Assembly (NCBI GenBank): GCA_003241215.1
Contig: QFOL01000074.1
Location: forward strand, 1-14,498
DNA from: Agrobacterium fabrum
GTDB taxonomy: Bacteria; Pseudomonadota; Alphaproteobacteria; Rhizobiales; Rhizobiaceae
Reading direction: 5' to 3'
Length of the DNA: 14,498 nucleotides
Position numbers and translations under genes: made by a program. This document shows, one piece after another, positions 7,360 through 14,464 of the stretch. Each line of letters opens with the position of its first letter. The stretch's first letter is position 1. The notes beneath the pieces are model-generated. The model was not told where the DNA came from. It saw only the letters and a program-made list of their open reading frames with translations, and did no database searches.

Positions 7360-8133
7360 ATGGAACTCCAGCGTCCGCGCGAAGCGGCTGCCCTCACCCT
7401 GTCCTTGCTGGACCTGACCAACCTCAAGGAAGACTGCACGCCGGAGCAGATCGCCGCCCTGTGCCAGCGGGCGCATACGGATTACGGCAATACGGCCGCC
7501 ATCTGCATCTGGCCGCGCTTCGTGGCGCAGGCCCGCGCCGCATTTGGAAAAGACCATGCGATCCGCATTGCCACGGTTGTCAATTTCCCCTCGGGCGATC
7601 TTGATGTCGCGGCTGTTGTGGCCGAAACCGAAGCGGCGATCCGCGATGGCGCCGACGAAATCGATCTGGTCATCCCCTATCGCAAATTCATGGCAGGCGA
7701 TGAAGCGGCGGTTTCCGAGATGGTAGCCGCCGTGCGCAAGGCCTGTGCCGCGCCCGTGCTGCTCAAGGTCATTCTCGAAACCGGTGAGCTGAAGGACAAG
7801 GCCCTGATCCGCCGCGCCTCAGAGATCGCCATTGCCGAAGGTGCGGATTTCATCAAGACCTCGACCGGCAAGGTCGCCGTCAACGCCACGCTGGAGGCGG
7901 CAGACATCATGCTGCAGGCGATCCGGGACAGCCGGCAGAAAGTGGGCTTCAAACCCGCCGGCGGCATTGGCACAGTGGAGGACGCGACGCTTTATCTCAG
8001 GCTGGCGGAAACCATCATGGCGCCCAACTGGGCCATGCCATCCACCTTCCGTTTCGGCGCTTCGGGCATTCTCGACGATGTGCTGAACGTGCTGGCCGGC
8101 GGTGAGCCCGCCAAGGCCGCCAGCGGGTATTGA
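7360..8133 (+). CDS. deoC: Deoxyribose-phosphate aldolase
   Basis: Class I aldolase that cleaves 2-deoxyribose-5-phosphate to acetaldehyde and glyceraldehyde-3-phosphate, the last step of deoxynucleoside catabolism. The 257-residue protein aligns by eye with E. coli DeoC (259). It has Asp102 in IDLVIPY, Schiff-base Lys166 in FIKTSTGK, Lys198 in GFKPAGGI, and AICIWPRF near residue 50. AGGAGG at 7345-7350 sits 9 bases before the ATG at 7360. A GTG at 7354 in the same frame is too close to that site. The gene starts 2 bases after the punA stop and its stop codon overlaps the start of deoA. Its substrate comes from DeoB, encoded on the opposite strand at 11795-13015. Confidence 0.97.
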   Translation: MELQRPREAAALTLSLLDLTNLKEDCTPEQIAALCQRAHTDYGNTAAICIWPRFVAQARAAFGKDHAIRIATVVNFPSGDLDVAAVVAETEAAIRDGADEIDLVIPYRKFMAGDEAAVSEMVAAVRKACAAPVLLKVILETGELKDKALIRRASEIAIAEGADFIKTSTGKVAVNATLEAADIMLQAIRDSRQKVGFKPAGGIGTVEDATLYLRLAETIMAPNWAMPSTFRFGASGILDDVLNVLAGGEPAKAASGY

Positions 8134-9446
8134 GCTTGATCCCGCAGGAGATCATCCGCCGCAAACGCGATGGCCTGCCGCTCGCGCCGCAGGAGATTGC
8201 CGCTTTCATCGAAACGCTGTCGAAAGACGGCATATCGGAAGGGCAGGCGGCGGCCTTTGCCATGGCGGTGTTTTTCCGGGGCATGAACCGGAACGAGATG
8301 GTGGCGCTGACGCTTGCCATGCGCGACAGCGGCGATGTCCTCTCCTGGAGCGATATTGGCAGGCCGGTGGCGGACAAACATTCCACTGGTGGCGTCGGCG
8401 ATAACGTCTCTCTGATGCTCGCCCCCATTGTCGCCGCCTGCGGTCTGGCCGTACCGATGATTTCCGGCAGGGGCCTTGGGCATACCGGCGGCACGCTCGA
8501 CAAGCTGGAAGCCATTCCCGGTTACAATGTCATGCCGGATGAAGCCCTGTTTCGCCGCACGGTGCAGTCGGCCGGCTGCGCCATCATCGGCCAGACGGGT
8601 GATCTGGCGCCTGCCGACAAACGCCTTTATGCCATTCGCGATGTAACCGCGACGGTCGATTCCATCCCGCTGATCACCGCCTCCATCCTGTCGAAGAAAC
8701 TTGCCGCCGGGCTCGAGACGCTGGTTCTCGATGTGAAGGTTGGTAACGGCGCTTTCATGCAGAGCGTTGACGATGCCCGCAATCTGGCCCGCGCGCTGGT
8801 CGATGTGGCGAATGGCGCAGGCCTGCCGACAACGGCGCTGATAACCGACATGAACCAGCCGCTTGGCGATGCCGCTGGCAATGCGGTCGAAATCGTCAAT
8901 TGTCTGGATTTTCTGGCCGGTCGCAAGGCCGGCACCCGTCTGGAAAAGGTGGTCCTGTCCTTTGCGGCGGAGATGCTGGTGCAGGCTCGAAAGGCCGCCA
9001 CGCTGGAGGAAGGCGAGGCTCTGGCGTCGGCTGCTCTCTCCTCCGGCAGCGCCATGGAAATCTTTGCGCGGATGATCTCAGCGCTGGGCGGCCCTTCGGA
9101 TTTCGTCGGGAACCCGATCCGTTACCTGCCGTCTGCGCCGGTCACTCTTCCCGTTCCGGCCGGGCGACGCGGCTGGCTTGCATCCTGCGAAACGCGTGAT
9201 CTCGGCATGGTGGTCGTGGAACTCGGCGGCGGCAGGAAAAAACCGTCGGATATCATCGATCCGGCGGTCGGCATTTCGGCAATCCTGCCGCTTGGCACGG
9301 AGGTGGAGAAAGGCGAACCGATCGCCATTGTCCACGCGGCCTCCAGAGAAGAGGCGGAGCGCGCCGTGAAAAGGATACAGGGTTGTTACGGCATCGCTGA
9401 TGCGGCGCCGGAAGTCATGGCGCCCATTCTCGAGCGGGTCACCTGA
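8130..9446 (+). CDS. deoA: Thymidine phosphorylase
   Basis: Phosphorolyses thymidine and deoxyuridine to the base and deoxyribose-1-phosphate. The 438-residue protein is close in length to E. coli DeoA (440). The N-terminal QEIIRRKRDG is followed by the alpha-helical lobe, the phosphate-binding KHSTGGVGD (83-91), and the family signature SGRGLGHTGGTLDKLE (112-127). KKLAAGLETLVLDVKVGNGAF (around 190-210) completes the substrate site. The start codon is TTG. TTG at 8130 overlaps the deoC stop as TTGA and gives MSLIPQEII; TTG at 8136 gives MIPQEII with AGCGGG 8 bases upstream. The sequence alone does not decide, and no ATG is available. It is the last gene of the + strand operon, and its 3' end overlaps the opposing protease gene by 8 bases. 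Confidence 0.95.
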   Translation: MSLIPQEIIRRKRDGLPLAPQEIAAFIETLSKDGISEGQAAAFAMAVFFRGMNRNEMVALTLAMRDSGDVLSWSDIGRPVADKHSTGGVGDNVSLMLAPIVAACGLAVPMISGRGLGHTGGTLDKLEAIPGYNVMPDEALFRRTVQSAGCAIIGQTGDLAPADKRLYAIRDVTATVDSIPLITASILSKKLAAGLETLVLDVKVGNGAFMQSVDDARNLARALVDVANGAGLPTTALITDMNQPLGDAAGNAVEIVNCLDFLAGRKAGTRLEKVVLSFAAEMLVQARKAATLEEGEALASAALSSGSAMEIFARMISALGGPSDFVGNPIRYLPSAPVTLPVPAGRRGWLASCETRDLGMVVVELGGGRKKPSDIIDPAVGISAILPLGTEVEKGEPIAIVHAASREEAERAVKRIQGCYGIADAAPEVMAPILERVT

Positions 9447-9960
9447 CCAGCCGCATCTCGCCGCCCGAGACCTTGAAGGACGACAATTGTTTCAGGAAGC
9501 TCATGCCGATCAGCATGTTGCTCAGCGCATTGTCCTTCAGCACCATGGCGTCGACATTCTGAACGCGGATCGTGCCGATCTCCACCCGGTCGAGCGTCAC
9601 ATGGGCCGCCATTGTCTGGCCATTGGCGGTTGAGATTGCATATTTGAAATCGAGGCTGTTGACGCCGTAACCCAACCGCCGCGCAATCGTCTCGTTGATC
9701 GCCACCATGGAAGCGCCGGTGTCGACAAGTCCGTCGAAGGATTTGCCATTGATGCGGAAGGTGGCGTTGAAATGGCCGCGGGCATCCGCTTTCAGACTGA
9801 CGCCGCCCAGTGAAACCGGTTGCGGTTTGGAAATTTCTGCCGTGGCTTCGGATTTTTCCGCGGCGGTTTCCGGGCGTGGCTGGAATTTTTCCACCAGCGC
9901 CGGAATTTGCGTGGCGCCGACAGAAAGACCGACAAGCAGAAAAATTGCGCGCCCCAGCAA
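9439..9960 (-). CDS. Membrane-anchored retropepsin-like aspartic protease
   Basis: Predicted aspartyl protease of the bacterial clan AA group (COG3577/TIGR02281 type). The 173-residue protein has one N-terminal hydrophobic helix (about 4-18), a charged linker rich in Glu, Lys and Pro (about 25-48), then a single retropepsin-like domain. Its active-site motif is FDGLVDTGAS with catalytic Asp80, and the matching C-terminal strand motif is NMLIGMSFL (148-156). Such proteins have one catalytic motif per chain and are expected to act as dimers, here facing the periplasm; substrates are unknown. The TTG start at 9960 is chosen because TCTCCTC at 9967-9973 (GAGGAGA on the coding strand) lies 6 bases upstream. 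An in-frame ATG at 10014 would add 18 residues before the helix and has no such site. It overlaps deoA tail to tail and is separated from upp by a terminator. Confidence 0.85.
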   Translation of the reverse strand: MLGRAIFLLVGLSVGATQIPALVEKFQPRPETAAEKSEATAEISKPQPVSLGGVSLKADARGHFNATFRINGKSFDGLVDTGASMVAINETIARRLGYGVNSLDFKYAISTANGQTMAAHVTLDRVEIGTIRVQNVDAMVLKDNALSNMLIGMSFLKQLSSFKVSGGEMRLVR

Positions 9961-10023
9961 GCCGTTTCTCCTCAAAGACAGGGGTTGTCCCGGAACAGCA
10001 TAGGCGCAAAACATGCTGAAATC

Positions 10024-10067
10024 TTAAAAGAAAAAGCCATTCGCCGCGTTGCGTGCGGCGAATGGCT
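10024..10067 (-). terminator. Rho-independent terminator of upp
   Basis: On the - strand, AGCCATTCGCCGC (10067-10055) and GCGGCGAATGGCT (10047-10035) form a perfect 13-base-pair stem with a 7-base loop. A T-rich run (TTTTTCTTTT) follows at about 10035-10025. It begins 27 bases after the upp stop codon and lies just upstream of the protease gene, so it should insulate the protease from upp transcription. The protease therefore needs its own promoter or read-through. Confidence 0.93.
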
Positions 10068-10094
10068 CAAACGGTTAAGCAATGATGAACGGCG

Positions 10095-10724
10095 TTATTT
10101 GGTGCCGTACATGCGGTCACCGGCATCACCGAGGCCGGGAACGATATAACCTTTTTCGTTGAGGTGACTGTCGATTGCAGCCGTATAGATCGGCACATCG
10201 GGATGCGCTTCGCGGAAATTCCTGATGCCCTCGGGCGCGGCCAGAAGACACAGGAAGCGAATGTTCTTCGCACCACGCTCCTTCAGCTTTTCCACGGCGG
10301 CAATGGAAGAATTACCGGTTGCGAGCATGGGGTCGACAACGATGATCAGGCGGGCATCGAGGCTTTCCGGAGCCTTGAAGTAATATTCGACAGCTTCCAG
10401 CGTGTCATGGTCGCGATAAACGCCGATATGGGAAACACGTGCCGAAGGCACGAGCTCCAGCATGCCTTCCAGGAGGCCGTTGCCGGCGCGCAGGATGGAG
10501 GCGAAAACCAGCTTCTTGCCTTCCAGAACCGGCGCCTGAATGGTTTCGAGCGGCGTGTCGATAGTTTCCATCGTCATTTCAAGGTCGCGCGTCACTTCAT
10601 AGCAGAGCAGCGTCGAAATTTCCCTGAGCAGGCGGCGGAAGCCGGCCGTGGAAGTTTCCTTCTTGCGCATGATGGTAAGTTTGTGCCGCACCAGCGGATG
10701 TTCGATGACTGTGACGCCGTCCAT
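10095..10724 (-). CDS. upp: Uracil phosphoribosyltransferase
   Basis: Converts uracil plus PRPP to UMP, salvaging the base released by DeoA or taken up from outside. The 209-residue protein matches E. coli Upp (208) along its length: [12 protein letters not shown] at the N-terminus, [13 protein letters not shown] (77-89), the PRPP-binding loop [12 protein letters not shown] (129-140), LLAAPEGI (160-167), and the uracil-binding C-terminus [17 protein letters not shown] (193-209). The PRPP loop reads ATGNS where E. coli has ATGGS; I treat this as family variation. AAGGAAGG at 10733-10740 (coding strand) lies 8 bases before the ATG. The gene follows add with a 96-base gap that contains a 12-base palindrome, so it may have its own promoter. 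A strong terminator follows. Confidence 0.97.
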   Translation of the reverse strand: MDGVTVIEHPLVRHKLTIMRKKETSTAGFRRLLREISTLLCYEVTRDLEMTMETIDTPLETIQAPVLEGKKLVFASILRAGNGLLEGMLELVPSARVSHIGVYRDHDTLEAVEYYFKAPESLDARLIIVVDPMLATGNSSIAAVEKLKERGAKNIRFLCLLAAPEGIRNFREAHPDVPIYTAAIDSHLNEKGYIVPGLGDAGDRMYGTK

Positions 10725-10767
10725 GAAACTGGCCTTCCTTTTTATCTTATGCCCCTGTAATTCACCG

Positions 10768-10779
10768 AAAGCGCGCTTT
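10768..10779. promoter_or_regulatory. 12-base perfect palindrome upstream of upp
   Basis: AAAGCGCGCTTT reads the same on both strands and lies about 44 bases before the upp start codon, in the 96-base gap after add. It could be an operator for upp, a weak hairpin ending the deoB-add transcript, or chance. There is no long T-run to support termination. Confidence 0.25.
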
Positions 10780-10820
10780 TCGCAAGTCTTCTTCGCGGTT
10801 TTACCCTGCCAACAACCACC

Positions 10821-11798
10821 TCAGCTGCGATCCAGTCTGGCAAGCAGGCGATCCCGCGTTGCCCCGTCCACAAAGGCGCATTCCAGTGCGGTGCGGGTCA
10901 TGCGGTTGATCTCGGCATCGCTGAAGCCGAATTCCTCCGCAGCCAGCGCATATTCGCGGGCAAGCGAGGTGAAAAAGAACGGCGGATCGTCAGAATTGAT
11001 GCAGACGCGCACCCCGGCATTGCTCAGGGCTTTCAGCGGGTGGCTGGCGAAACCGGGGTAGACATTGAGCGCGATATTCGAGCCGGGGCAGACCTCGAGA
11101 ACCGTTCCCGTTTCGACCAGCCGGGCGATGAGGCCGGCATCTTCGATAGCGCGCACGCCGTGGCCGATGCGTGCCGGTTTGACGAGATCGAGCGCATCGG
11201 CAACACTCTCGGGACCACAAACTTCACCCGCGTGGATGGTCAGGCCCAGACCTGCATCGCGGGCGATATCGAAAGCGCGGGCATAATCGGCAACCCGGCC
11301 CATGCGCTCTTCACCCGCCATGTTGAAGCCGGTCACCAGCGGATGCCGGGCCCGCGCCGCATATTCGGCAGCCGCTATCACCCGCTCCGGGCCGAAATGC
11401 CGCTCGCCGGTAACGATGATACGGGTTTCGATGCCGGTCTTTTCTTTCGCAACCCTGATGCCTTCGGCAATGCCGGCGAGATAGGCGTCAGCACCTAGCC
11501 CGATGCGGTCGCCGTGATCGGGCGAGATGATCAGCTCGCTGTAGATCGTGTTGGCCTCAGCAAGTTCGGTCAGATAAGTTTCGGTCAGAACCGCATAGTC
11601 CTCATCCGTCTTGAACACCTGCGCCACCGCGTCGTAGCACCGGATGAATTCGGCGAAATCCGACCAGACATATTGGCCGTCGCGCAGAAAGCCGCTCGTG
11701 TCTATGCCGTATTTTTCCGCCTGCTTGGCAACGAGGGCAGGCGCCGCCGCCCCTTCGATGTGGCAGTGAATTTCCGCTTTCAGCAAATGCGATGTCAA
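10821..11798 (-). CDS. add: Adenosine deaminase family protein
   Basis: Zinc-dependent hydrolase of the adenosine/adenine deaminase family, most likely converting (deoxy)adenosine to (deoxy)inosine for cleavage by PunA. The 325-residue protein shows the metal-site residues His11 and His13 (EIHCHIEGA), His189 with Glu192 (TIHAGE), His213 (RIGHGV) and Asp270-Asp271 (NSDDP). The segments NMAGEE (159-164), RIGHG and the GPES turn resemble adenosine deaminases. [11 protein letters not shown] resembles the adenine deaminase branch, so base versus nucleoside preference is not fully certain. The start is a TTG at 11798 with GGAG at 11805-11808 (coding strand) 6 bases upstream; no ATG exists nearby. 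The TTG overlaps the deoB stop as TTGA, which implies translational coupling and a shared transcript. Confidence 0.88.
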   Translation of the reverse strand: MTSHLLKAEIHCHIEGAAAPALVAKQAEKYGIDTSGFLRDGQYVWSDFAEFIRCYDAVAQVFKTDEDYAVLTETYLTELAEANTIYSELIISPDHGDRIGLGADAYLAGIAEGIRVAKEKTGIETRIIVTGERHFGPERVIAAAEYAARARHPLVTGFNMAGEERMGRVADYARAFDIARDAGLGLTIHAGEVCGPESVADALDLVKPARIGHGVRAIEDAGLIARLVETGTVLEVCPGSNIALNVYPGFASHPLKALSNAGVRVCINSDDPPFFFTSLAREYALAAEEFGFSDAEINRMTRTALECAFVDGATRDRLLARLDRS

Positions 11799-13015
11799 AT
11801 GAAGCTCCTGCCGTGAGAACCGGCCTCTATACCAAGATGGTGGGCGATGCTTTCGCCGATATCGGCGTAGCTTGAACGTATGCCGACATCACGCGAGCGG
11901 ATGCCCGGACCGAATGCCATGATCGGCACCCGTTCGCGTGTATGGTCCGTGCCCCGCCATGTGGGGTCGCAACCGTGGTCGGCGGTGAGAAGGGCGATGT
12001 CGCCCGGCTGCATCTTGCGATGGATTTCGGGAATACGCGCGTCGAAGGCCTCAAGGGCCGCCGCATAACCGGCAACGTCACGGCGATGGCCGTAAAGCAT
12101 GTCGAAATCGACAAAATTGGTGAAGACAAGATCGCCGTTTTCGGCCTCGTCAATGGCCTGCAGCGTCGCATCCATCAGGGCGGCGTTGCCATTTGCCTTG
12201 ATGACGCGCGAGACACCCTGATGGGCGTAGATATCGCCGATCTTGCCAATCGCGTGCACTTTCCGGCCCGCTTCGACAAGACGGTCGAGCAATGTCGGTT
12301 CGGGCGGCGGAACGGAGAAATCGCGGCGGTTGCCGGTGCGCTCGAAGGTTGCGACCGTCTCGCCGATGAAGGGACGGGCGATAACGCGGCCGATATTCAG
12401 CGGATCGAGCAGCTTGCGCACCGTCTCGCAGAGCGCGATGAGCCGGGCGAGGCCGAAATGCGTCTCATGCGCGGCGATCTGGAACACGGAGTCGGAAGAG
12501 GTGTAGCAGATCGGCTTGCCGCTCCTGATATGCTCGTCGCCGAACTGCGCGATGATCTCGGTGCCGGAAGCATGGCAATTGCCGAGAATGCCCGGAATAT
12601 CGCCTTCCCTGCAGATCGCCTCCACCAATTCCGGCAAAAAGGCGTCGCCCTCCGTGGGGAAATATCCCCAGTCGAAAGTCACCGGCGTACCGGCAATTTC
12701 CCAATGGCCGGACGGCGTATCCTTGCCCTTGGATATTTCGCTGGCAGAACCGTGCAGGCCGAAAATGCGCTCCGGTGGCTCCATGCCGGCGGGAATGTCG
12801 CCGCTTGACTGCCTCGCGATCTCCAGCAGACCGAGTGAAGACATGTTCGGTAATTTCAGCGGACCCGACCGAAGTCCCGGCCTGTCGGCTGCGCCAGCCG
12901 CGCAGAACTCCGCGATATGGCCGAGCGTATTCGCGCCAAGATCGCCATAGTGCTCCGCATCAGGCGCGCCGCCGACGCCGAAGGAATCCAGAACGAGAAG
13001 AAATGCTCTTGCCAT
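11795..13015 (-). CDS. deoB: Phosphopentomutase
   Basis: Interconverts (deoxy)ribose-1-phosphate and (deoxy)ribose-5-phosphate, linking PunA and DeoA to DeoC and the pentose phosphate pathway. The 406-residue protein is almost the same length as E. coli DeoB (407) and matches it throughout. Visible elements are the metal ligand Asp10 in VLDSFGVGG, Thr100 in [10 protein letters not shown] (the residue phosphorylated in the active enzyme), [16 protein letters not shown] (298-313), and metal ligands in [10 protein letters not shown] (344-353) and TDHTRE (356-361). The ATG at 13015 has only a close GGTGAG 2 bases upstream, so translation initiation may be weak. The first residues [13 protein letters not shown] fit the family start. 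add overlaps its 3' end. A 114-base gap separates it from the SURF1 gene; I see no clear terminator or promoter there. Confidence 0.97.
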   Translation of the reverse strand: MARAFLLVLDSFGVGGAPDAEHYGDLGANTLGHIAEFCAAGAADRPGLRSGPLKLPNMSSLGLLEIARQSSGDIPAGMEPPERIFGLHGSASEISKGKDTPSGHWEIAGTPVTFDWGYFPTEGDAFLPELVEAICREGDIPGILGNCHASGTEIIAQFGDEHIRSGKPICYTSSDSVFQIAAHETHFGLARLIALCETVRKLLDPLNIGRVIARPFIGETVATFERTGNRRDFSVPPPEPTLLDRLVEAGRKVHAIGKIGDIYAHQGVSRVIKANGNAALMDATLQAIDEAENGDLVFTNFVDFDMLYGHRRDVAGYAAALEAFDARIPEIHRKMQPGDIALLTADHGCDPTWRGTDHTRERVPIMAFGPGIRSRDVGIRSSYADIGESIAHHLGIEAGSHGRSFI

Positions 13016-13129
13016 AACTCACCGAAACAAAAATGCGCCGACGGGCAATGTCAGGCCGAACTGCCGTTATAGATCAGCAAAACGTGAAGAAGGAAGTGCT
13101 TTTATGAACCATCCGGTAAAACCCGCTGT

Positions 13130-13891
13130 TCAATCCGCATCCCGTTTCGATTTCGGCGCGTTGAGATTGCGCAGGACATACCAGCCGGCCGCAACCACCA
13201 TGGCTGCCAGAATATACCATGTGACGGCATAGGACAGATGGTTGTTGGGGAAGGTGAGCATGGTTTTCCCGCCGACCGGCAGGCCGCCCGGATTGGGCGT
13301 CCGATCGGCATCGACGTAAAAGGGCGCGACGTTGGAAAGGCCGGACGCCTGCGATATCTGGGGGATGTTACGGGAATACCAGCGGCCATTTGCCGGATCG
13401 TTGGTGCGCAGGAAAAGCCCGCCGGTTTCCGGCGCGCGCATCAGCCCGGTAATCTCGACGTTTCCAGCCGGTTCGCCTTCCCGGCGGGAGGACGGATCGC
13501 GCTTGTCGGAGGGGACGAAGCCGCGATTGACGATGACGCTCGAACCATCGTCTCGCCGGAGTGGGGTCAGCACCCAGTAACCGGGACCGAGATCGGTGAC
13601 CGTATAGACCTGAACTTCCTTGTCGTTAAGAAAGGTGCCGGACAATTTCACGCGGCGATATTCGTATTCCGCCGGGTCGCTGAGTGCCGGCCATTCGCCG
13701 GCGGCAGGGGCATCGGCGGGATCGGCATGGGCACGGGCTTCGACGCGTTCGATCAGATCGAGTTTCCAAGAAAGGCGTTTGACCTGCCATGTTCCAAGCG
13801 CCAGCAGCAGGCCGGTCAGAACGACGGTCAGAAACAGCACGACGATGGCCGCAGGGCGGATGCGTCGGTTTTGGGGCGCGATATCGTTCAT
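13130..13891 (-). CDS. surf1: SURF1-family oxidase assembly factor
   Basis: SURF1 (Shy1) proteins help insert heme into subunit I of heme-copper oxidases. The 253-residue protein has the family architecture: an N-terminal transmembrane helix (about 13-34) running into LGTWQVKRLSWK (32-43), a large periplasmic domain with YEYRRVKLSGTF (76-87), VLTPLRR (107-113) and VIVNRGFVP (119-127), and a C-terminal helix (about 221-241) preceded by NHLSYAVTWY (217-226). The ATG at 13891 is chosen because AAGGA at 13899-13903 (coding strand) lies 7 bases upstream. An in-frame ATG at 14005 would add 38 residues before the helix and lies inside a stem-loop. Its place right after cyoD suggests it serves the bo3-type quinol oxidase (the Surf1q role described in Paracoccus) rather than a cytochrome c oxidase; this is inference. 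Confidence 0.94.
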   Translation of the reverse strand: MNDIAPQNRRIRPAAIVVLFLTVVLTGLLLALGTWQVKRLSWKLDLIERVEARAHADPADAPAAGEWPALSDPAEYEYRRVKLSGTFLNDKEVQVYTVTDLGPGYWVLTPLRRDDGSSVIVNRGFVPSDKRDPSSRREGEPAGNVEITGLMRAPETGGLFLRTNDPANGRWYSRNIPQISQASGLSNVAPFYVDADRTPNPGGLPVGGKTMLTFPNNHLSYAVTWYILAAMVVAAGWYVLRNLNAPKSKRDAD

Positions 13892-13976
13892 GTCACGGTC
13901 CTTGCGAAGCGCGTCTGGCAGAGACACTGTCTGCTTTGGCGGGCTTCGTTGCACCCGCATGCGCTTCTTCCAGCAA

Positions 13977-14013
13977 ATAACCCCATAAATCGCACCACGA
14001 TTCATGGGGTTAT
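13977..14013 (-). repeat. Stem-loop between cyoD and the SURF1 gene (AT-richer)
   Basis: ATAACCCCAT at 13977-13986 and ATGGGGTTAT at 14004-14013 form a perfect 10-base-pair stem. It continues after one mismatch with AATCG (13988-13992) and CGATT (13998-14002) around a 5-base loop. In the direction of transcription it is followed only by TTATTTG, so it is at best a weak terminator. It may limit or stabilise the cyo message ahead of the SURF1 gene. Confidence 0.6.
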
Positions 14014-14029
14014 GTGTTGATGCGAAGGC

Positions 14030-14053
14030 GGCCCGCCGGAAGCCCGGCAGGCC
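14030..14053 (-). repeat. GC-rich stem-loop just after cyoD
   Basis: On the - strand, GGCCTGCCGG (14053-14044) pairs with CCGGCGGGCC (14039-14030) around the 4-base loop GCTT. Every position pairs in RNA, with one G-U pair. It starts 15 bases after the cyoD stop. No T-run follows, so a classical terminator is not supported; a 3'-end-stabilising or processing stem is possible. Confidence 0.5.
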
Positions 14054-14068
14054 GTTGATCCATGCTGC

Positions 14069-14464
14069 TCAGGGCAGGTTCTTCACGTCTTCGATGTGCA
14101 GCGGCATCATGTTCTTGTTCATGTTGTACATGACCCAGAGCGAGCCGGAGAGCGTGATCAAAAGCACCACGACGGTGAAGATCAGCGCCATGAAGGTCCA
14201 GCCTCCCTCGGACTTGGTGTCCATGTGCAGGAAGTAGATCATGTGCACGAAGATCTGGATGACGCCGAGACCCATGATCGTAATGACCAGCAGGGTCTTG
14301 TTTTCGAGGACGTCGCCCATGACCAGCCAGAAGGGGATCGCCGTCAGGATGACCGACAGGACGAAACCGATCATGTAGCTCTTGAAGGTGCCGTGGCTGG
14401 CGCCATCATGGTGATGATGGTCGTCGCCATGCGCGTCGTGATGTGCGTGTGCTTCGGAACTCAT
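14069..14464 (-). CDS. cyoD: Cytochrome o ubiquinol oxidase subunit IV
   Basis: Small membrane subunit of the bo3-type quinol oxidase, which passes electrons from quinol to oxygen and pumps protons; subunit IV supports assembly of the core. The 131-residue protein has three hydrophobic helices (about 29-49, 57-79 and 90-112). It closely resembles E. coli CyoD from ASHGTFKSYMIGF (22-34) through IPFWLVM (43-49) and the FVHMIYFLHMD segment (72-82). The N-terminal tail is unusually rich in histidine: nine in the first 24 residues. The ATG at 14464 has GGGAG at 14472-14476 (coding strand) 7 bases upstream and shares one base with the stop of the preceding cyoC frame (TGATG). A TTG one codon earlier is less well placed. 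The downstream neighbour is a SURF1 gene, not cyoE. Confidence 0.95.
   Translation of the reverse strand: MSSEAHAHHDAHGDDHHHHDGASHGTFKSYMIGFVLSVILTAIPFWLVMGDVLENKTLLVITIMGLGVIQIFVHMIYFLHMDTKSEGGWTFMALIFTVVVLLITLSGSLWVMYNMNKNMMPLHIEDVKNLP

Noticed and set aside
9961..10014. ATG start at 10014 for the aspartic protease
   Set aside because: No ribosome-binding site precedes it, whereas the TTG at 9960 has GAGGAGA 6 bases upstream and puts the anchor helix at the N-terminus.
13892..14005. 38-residue N-terminal extension of the SURF1 protein from an ATG at 14005
   Set aside because: The upstream ATG lies inside a stem-loop, has no ribosome-binding site, and would place a long basic stretch before the first helix; the ATG at 13891 has AAGGA at good spacing.
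14398..14450. Short CAT/ATG-rich repeat-like stretch at the right edge
   Set aside because: It is simply the run of histidine codons in the cyoD N-terminus, not a separate repeat element.
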